64,000 nucleotides of DNA, taken from positions 1,364,001 through 1,428,000 of the forward strand of contig JBANDB010000005.1 in NCBI GenBank assembly GCA_037576215.1, in the 5' to 3' direction. This document shows positions 58,760 through 64,000 of the stretch, piece after piece; the stretch's first letter is position 1, and every line of letters starts with the position of its first letter. The stretch comes from Armillaria gallica (taxonomy: Eukaryota; Basidiomycota; Agaricomycetes; Agaricales; Physalacriaceae). A model generated the notes under the pieces. It saw only the letters and a program-made list of their open reading frames with translations, had not been told where the DNA came from and did not search any database. The position numbers were made by a program, and so were the translations under genes.

Positions 58760-59500
58760 ATTCTGTTAAAGAACAGTACACCGAGCAAGTAACGCGGGGC
58801 TTGCAGCTTGGACTGCATGGATCGACGGAAGTAATCTTTTGTTCCAATGAAGTTATTAGCCCGCAAGTGAGGACAAATGGAGTAAGAAGAACCATATTAT
58901 TTCTACAACATCACCTTACGCTGCCTGTACTCACACTCTGCTGGGTAGTTACACCTCGAGGTGCAAGCTTGACATTATAGTCCGTCGAATAGTGTATGCT
59001 CCGTTCCACGTTAATCTGAAGCTGCGCGCCATCATGAGTAATCAAGCGAGACGAGACGATCAAGCTATCTACTCACCTCAGCTCGTTTAGCCAACTCCGG
59101 GTCAGCCTAAGTAGAACGAACACGTCAGGATCCCGTCCGTACCATAGGACGAGGATGAACGCACCACTATTCGATCGCTCGGTCTACGGCTATCCAAAAG
59201 TATCGCACTCCCCGTCCGACCAGCGGAATACGACTGACTTCCTCTACGTAGACCACGACGTGTGTTCAATCTGTCAGTAACGTCACCTTTACGTCACTAA
59301 AACAATAAAGAATAAGAATAGATGTGGAGAACTTACGTTACTAATAGAGAATTGGCGTATACTGTCAAATGATGCACGGTGAGCTAATATGATAGGGGTA
59401 CACACACGCCAGACGTACGTTTGCCGATGACAAAATGCAGGCCCATGAATATTAGGTTTGATGACATCGTGATCCACTGACATCGACAATGGACATGAGG
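58760..59500. repeat. Array module fragment (M5)
   Basis: 58980-59160 matches 41250-41420 and 44690-44870 (shared CTGAAGC..CATCATGAGTAAT, GACGATCAAG, a minus-strand donor GTGAGTAG near 59080, and TCCGGGTCAGCCTA). To the right, minus-strand sequence 59290-59510 has an open frame ending at a GTAAGT donor near 59335, possibly an exon of an unknown gene. Confidence 0.45.
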
Positions 59501-59509
59501 ATGGCAAGC

Positions 59510-60560
59510 GCGGGATGTTGAAAAAGACTCACACATATCATATCAATGATAGTTGCTGCGCTATCTCTAGGGTTAGCACCTGACCGCGTGGGGAAGATAA
59601 AGCGTACCATGTCAGAGATCCCGTCTCGAAGGTGTATAGGATTAAAGAATCGATGACCGCTTTAAGGCTAGGGAGCCGGATTCAGTTGGTGAAATGACAC
59701 AGTGGAGTGCTTTTCATACTTCTCGGCGTCCGAGCGACTTGTACGGAGTAACCCGAAGAGGGATCCGGTGATCAAAATGTCGACCGCGGAGGATAGAGCA
59801 AGGCCTAGCGTGAATACCCACTATACTTGAACGGTCAGTGGTGTTCCAGAAGCCAATGAGAAGATAGTAGTTACTCGGAAATCCTCTTTTTGCAGAGTAA
59901 GTTTTTAGGCGTAGCCTTCCCGGGAACCATGGTTATTATCAACGGGAAGGATTTAAGCTTTGGAGTAGACATACATTTCCGATGTCGTCACTGAATGGTT
60001 CTATGTTAGTATGTGGCAGAAGGGTCGTGTGAAACGCACCGCAAGCAGAAGCTAGTTGATATGGACGGAAATAAAACAAAGGCTCCCTGTGATATGGATA
60101 GAGGTTCTCACCGAGACGGAAGGCCACTAGTATCAGCTGCCGCGCGCCAATTCAGAATAGGAAACATGAAATAGCAGTAGGGTCCGCTCACTATAGGGCA
60201 TGTGAGAAACCAATTTCGTTTGCTAACTAGTGATGTTAGACCACGACAGATAGAACGCAAGAGCGGGACCTACGCATGAATATCCGATAGGAAAAGAAGC
60301 TGAATAGCCGGTCAGTCGAGGTCTTGGCTACGTTAGATTGGAACATACCAGTGTACTAGAAACGTCAAAACTGCCTACGAAAACCGTCAGATGAGCTATC
60401 AACGAGGGGCGGACCCGAGGGCGCTATACCGTAATTACGATGGTGTTAAGAATCGGACTATCTTGAGTAATACACAAGTTAATGAATACTCAAGTAAAAC
60501 CCGAGTCGTGAGCGAGGATGTCCGAAAGCAAAGTTCTAACCACCAAGAGAGATCCGATAT
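59510..60560. other. No gene recognised
   Basis: CpG-normal sequence without frames longer than about 65 codons and without recognisable exons. Confidence 0.3.
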
Positions 60561-60569
60561 GTGTGCTAA

Positions 60570-60684
60570 CAAGCGCTAGGCGTAGTTAGCGAGTTTGTCA
60601 GCAAGCGCTAGGCGTAATTGACGGGGTTTCCAACAAGCGCTAGGCGTAGTCGGAAGGCAAACGGAACGGCAAGCGCTAGGCGTA
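60570..60684. repeat. Four copies of a 15-mer (CAAGCGCTAGGCGTA)
   Basis: Exact copies at 60570-60584, 60602-60616, 60634-60648 and 60670-60684, starting 32, 32 and 36 bp apart. The spacers are unrelated to each other. The 15-mer contains the palindrome AGCGCT. No other copy was seen in the window. Confidence 0.9.
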
Positions 60685-60689
60685 ACCGA

Positions 60690-61076
60690 TCAGATATGCT
60701 TAGATCACACAGTTAAGTGGACGTTGAAGAGTAGTGAAATTAGATTAAGATTTACAATAGTATAGACTGTGATTATATACTAGAGGTTTCGAGTCATTAT
60801 TGTTCTACAATGTTCTACTGTATTCTGGTGTCTGTAGGAAAAATAGAGAAAGTAAGAGAAGATACGAGCAAGTCACCTTTGAGACCGAGAAGCCCGAGTA
60901 CAGGCATGTGTTGACTCATGAGCCGAGTCGGCAGGTACCTGATATCCATAACAGATGGTCACCTGTTCTGATCCATCAAAATAAAGGTTGAACTACAGGT
61001 AGAATTGACTGACCGGGATACTCCTACCGAACCACATGAGTGATGGTGGCTGCTATTGGTGGGAATGGATACTCAC
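60690..61076. other. Sequence downstream of truncated membrane-protein gene
   Basis: No continuation of the membrane-protein gene (see 61077-61471) could be found here; no other gene seen. Confidence 0.3.
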
Positions 61077-61471
61077 CAAGGTATAATATCGAGCATGCCA
61101 TAGCGGCTGACAATCATTTCCCATAGCGACACCCAGACGAAGCAGGTGTGGAGTATGTCGAGTAGCCTGTGAAGGTAGGGTTCAGGGACGAGTCGGAGGG
61201 GGGGGGATTGCGCGTACCATATGGCGAAGACCTGTAAGGGCGTTGAGCGTGAGATAGATTCGATGACAGCGGAAGCAGGCCTGACGAGTATCTTCACTCT
61301 TATCGAGTCGGAGGGATACAGCTTGTAGTAAAGAATTGTTTGGATGCCCACAGCGCCAGAGAGACTATGGAATCGTTAGCTTGAATATGTTTCAGGAAGA
61401 GAAACTCACAGAGAGGCGGAGAGTGCACCAATGGTCACCGCGCCATAGGTGCTCGCGACGTTTGAGGACAT
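61077..61471 (-). pseudogene. DUF6534-like multipass membrane protein, 5' half only
   Basis: Four exons with consistent phases: 61471-61410, 61364-61286, 61231-61218 and 61166-61077. The introns are 45, 54 and 51 bp with GT..AG ends. The product begins MSSNVASTYGAVTIGALSAS, continues LLSGAVGIQTILYYKLYPSD, then IRVKIL-VFAIW-LLDILHTC and FVWVSLWEMIVSRYGM, ending DIIPW at a donor (GTGAGT). This is the N-terminal part of the basidiomycete-specific family usually annotated DUF6534 (about seven helices, plasma membrane, function unknown): first helix 'G...IG', the Q-T-x-x-YY+LYPxD loop and the DxLHT helix. The remaining helices, expected after the fourth exon, are not found downstream, so it is a truncated gene or its 3' part was replaced. 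The exons themselves contain no stop. Confidence 0.75.
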
Positions 61472-61528
61472 GGATAGAGTGAAAGGAGAGTCTCAGAGCG
61501 GAAAGCGAGAGGAAATACAGCTTGAGAT

Positions 61529-61539
61529 CCTTAAATATA
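61529..61539 (-). promoter_or_regulatory. TATA-like box of the membrane-protein gene
   Basis: Minus-strand TATATTTAAGG, about 60 bp upstream of the ATG at 61471. Confidence 0.35.
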
Positions 61540-62300
61540 GCCGGCGCCAGGGTCGCGTCAAAGAATAATAGCACGTGGCAACTCGGGAAGGTTTCAAGGT
61601 TTGATGCTTCTGAAGTCAATGGAGCGTGTCCAACGGGATGGATGGAGTCGATGCGCAGTTATACGGGTACAGATAGTTTGATTTCGGAGATATTTTATCC
61701 CCCAGCACGGAACACCACACCAGCCATCTTTGGTGCTTTTGGTACAGGGAATGAAGAATGAGATCTCTGAGAAGCTAAGCACGCCCAAGGTCATCATTGT
61801 GGTGACGCGTGAGCGCATAAGTACTAAGCTGCACGACTGAGAGGATGTCTCGGCGAACCTGCGATGTGTATCTTTATTAGGTGAATGGGTAATACTGAGT
61901 GCTCACAAGAACCTACACTCCGAGACGCCCGGAGCGACCGACAGAGACCCCCAACAAAAGCGGGAGATTTTTCAAAATTAGCAACTGCAAGAGGAGATAG
62001 AGAGAATCTCCAGGCCTAGACTTATGCTGTCCCGGCGGCGGCGGTAAAGCAGCATCTAGCCGGGTTACCAGAAATGTAGCGAGAATATGAGCGTAGAACA
62101 AGGGTAACACGTGGTGTACTGATGGCGGTGCCGAGGTGACCTTCTACCCTCTGAACCAAACAAAGGGCGGCCTGGATTGCTTTTCCACGTTTTAGTTCCG
62201 CGCTACATCCATTGCGAGAGAGGAGACTCTCAGCGATCTCTACGATTTCTCGAAGTGTCGCTAGTCAGTCACAAGGCCAGACGATAAGCGCCCATCATGC
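61540..62300. other. Divergent intergenic region, no gene recognised
   Basis: Lies between the minus-strand membrane-protein gene and the plus-strand ubiquitin-fusion gene; short frames only. Confidence 0.3.
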
Positions 62301-62310
62301 CTTATATAAG
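62301..62310 (+). promoter_or_regulatory. TATA box of ubiquitin-fusion gene
   Basis: CTTATATAAG, 48 bp upstream of the ATG at 62358. Confidence 0.55.
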
Positions 62311-62357
62311 GGGTTCTCCACCACGCGTTTTTGGGGTGTTTCCAACTGCCATCAACA

Positions 62358-64000
62358 ATGGGTGCTGCGCCGTCGAAGAATTACTTCGTCGCTACAGATG
62401 ACACGAACCGTGTTCTCCTTTGTAGACAGGATGTCGGCCAATACGATGTGAGCGTTTTGAAATTGATGATGACGGTGCGCTCATGAAGCCCACAGAACCT
62501 CCTCTCTATTCTTCAAACACATTTCCCAAGCATGGCCAAGGACTCGATGATCATCCAAACCAATGAACTGGAAGTTTGTGCTGGAGAATACGTCGATATT
62601 CCAGATGGCCTATGGCCGGAGATCAGTCTTTGGATTCATAACATAAGGGTTATCTCCCGTGCGTCATCTCTTCGTATTCGTCTGATCTTACTGAACTGCG
62701 ATTAGGACCTAGGCAAACTTCAACGTCTGATATTCCCAATGAATCATACATAAAGATATACGTTCAAACAAACACCGGAAAAACGATTACACTCAGCGTA
62801 ATGGCGCTTGCGTGCAGTGTTTCCGATGTCAAGGAACAGGTGGAATTTACCGAAGGTATACCCCCTGATCAGCAACGACTGATCTTCGGGGGAAAGCAGC
62901 TTGAAGACAATCGCCAGCTCTCGGATTACGGCATTAAAAGCGAGGCCACAATTCATCTTGTCGTAAGATTGCGGGGTGGCAAGCCAGTCATATACCTGTT
63001 TACACCCCATCCGTTAAACGCCGTCGTCCGATTATCCATCGTTAAGGCCTGGTCGTTCTCTGCTGTATACCCGGGTGTCCCCATCAAATCCTCCGAGTCT
63101 GGACAATCCATCGAATGGAACGTCAATGCCCACGAGGACAATACCATGACCGACACCGCTACTGGTGCACGAGTATCTTATCTATTCTGGGAAGCAGAGT
63201 AAGTCTTTTCGTTTCCTTCTCGAGGTGCGTACTTATCCGAGTCTTCGAAGGACAAACCCTGGTTTACCACTCTCACCTCTAGTGTTGCCGCCGCTCAGCT
63301 CCGCTCGGCTTCGGTCCGCTTTTTGTGAGCTATACCCTTTTATAGCTTTTAGCCGAGCCGAGCGGCCAAAAAATGTGTCCGCTCAGCTCAGCTTCCGCTC
63401 GGCTTCCGCTGAGCGGCCAGCTTGGTGCCGAAATAGGTAATACAAATGTATCGGACATGTTAAAGTGCGTTGGTGGTAAATATATGGAAACTTGGGCAGC
63501 CACACCCTCAGGTATCCTTTTTGGATCCACCAAGATGTTTATAAGGTGTCAGGAATGTGTCTTTCGAAACTTTCTTGAGTGACATGTCAACGATGTCATT
63601 TTCCATTTGTCACCAGTGCCTATTTTGGAAATACGACTAAATTTGTATCATTGAGTGATAATGATTAGCGGAAATGATACAGGTAGCAATGCATGAGAGG
63701 AAACGAGCCTATGTGAGATGTAGTTTGAATTTTGGGTCATAAACAAGAGCAGAAATAAGTATAAAGTTTCTGGTGTCCTAATTGGGAAGAAGCTGGCAGC
63801 TTGACCCGCTCAAGCTGCATCGAAGCTGGTCAAATTGTCAAGCCGAGCGGCATTGAGCTGTGAGCCGACACTCTGAGCTCGGCTTGGAAATTACCGGCTC
63901 CGCTCGGCTAGCTCACCAGCTCGAGCCGGAGCGGCGGCAACACTACTCGCCTCCATCATCCCCTCGTCTAAGCCAGTCACATTCAGACGTCATTCCCCGC
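62358..64000 (+). CDS. Ubiquitin-domain fusion protein (copy d), interrupted by a hAT-like element
   Basis: Exons: 62358-62447 ([20 protein letters not shown]...), 62496-62658 ([33 protein letters not shown]), 62706-63198, and 63251-63279 continuing after the insertion at 63954. Introns of 48, 47 and 52 bp have good GT..AG sites and keep phase (0, 1, 2). Exon 3 holds a ubiquitin-like domain: [51 protein letters not shown], ending RLRGG. It is followed at once by [12 protein letters not shown] and [14 protein letters not shown], up to [10 protein letters not shown]. This is a mushroom family in which ubiquitin is fused to a longer domain; whether RGG|K is processed is unknown. The C-terminal half lies beyond the window (compare 22797-23310). 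The frame is intact up to 63279, and across the insertion it would remain open if element and one duplication copy were removed. Confidence 0.8.
63280..63945. mobile_element. Non-autonomous hAT-like element in exon 4 of the ubiquitin-fusion gene
   Basis: 666 bp. Both ends begin TAGTGTTGCCGCCGCTC (17 bp inverted). 8-bp target duplication CTCACCTC (63272-63279) and CTCGCCTC (63946-63953), one transition apart. The subterminal parts are rich in GCTCGGCT/AGCCGAGC words. No transposase. The TIR form and 8-bp duplication fit hAT. Confidence 0.85.

Noticed and set aside
60570..60684. CRISPR-like array
   Set aside because: Only four 15-bp repeats with 17-21-bp spacers in a eukaryotic context; no cas genes. 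Reported as a repeat cluster.

Overview
The window looks like a repeat-rich stretch of a basidiomycete genome, most likely an Agaricomycete. The evidence is: very short introns (47, 48 and 52 bp, GT..AG) in the few recognisable genes; a ubiquitin-domain fusion gene family and a 'DUF6534-like' membrane protein, both typical of mushrooms; two chromodomain Ty3/Gypsy elements; and a tyrosine-recombinase element of the kind common in this group. Most of the sequence is transposon-derived, and no complete undamaged ordinary gene is present. From about 1 to 53 kb CpG is scarce and TpG/CpA common, except inside the younger Gypsy copy. From about 57 kb rightwards CpG is normal.

Layout. 0-2.1 kb: a coding scrap and a minus-strand LINE remnant (RT C-terminus plus RNase H). 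4.8-12.6 kb: an old Gypsy chromovirus on the minus strand with two 404-bp LTRs. 12.6-13.4 kb: a gag-like scrap. 15.8-17.0 and 21.7-23.3 kb: three decayed copies of the ubiquitin-fusion gene, with fold-back MITEs between them, including a TTAA-flanked pair. 23.7-24.4 kb: a CACTA-type MITE. 24.8-40.0 kb: a second, younger Gypsy chromovirus on the plus strand, with 361-bp LTRs and a perfect 5-bp target duplication (ATATC). Inside it (29.56-35.35 kb) sits a second element with 78-bp inverted termini, a tyrosine recombinase and a CCCH/gag-like ORF. That element carries an almost perfect 1.36-kb inverted repeat around a loop of about 97 bases.

24.4-59.5 kb: a diverged array of 2-2.4 kb modules, into which the Gypsy and several DNA transposons inserted. 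Each module carries tRNA-like B-box units; 17 were found, all on the minus strand, often about 200 bp apart. 48.1-51.8 kb: a two-copy tandem repeat in which each copy holds a different hAT-like MITE and the other copy shows the empty site. 53.3-57.1 kb: three elements sharing a TATGGGCGTAATA terminus. 60.57-60.68 kb: four copies of a 15-mer at about 32-bp spacing. 61.1-61.5 kb: the 5' half of a four-exon membrane-protein gene. 62.36 kb to the window end: the best-preserved ubiquitin-fusion gene, interrupted by a 666-bp hAT-like element that left an 8-bp duplication.

How the parts relate. The two Gypsy elements share pol order (PR-RT-RH-IN-chromodomain), a putative self-priming signal (the region just after the TATA box is complementary to the primer-binding site), and hydrophobic segments encoded just upstream of gag. 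In-frame stops in the Gypsy and recombinase ORFs are overwhelmingly TGA at arginine positions, as expected from CpG methylation and deamination (CGA to TGA). The nesting order (modules, then Gypsy, then recombinase element, then palindrome) gives a relative chronology.
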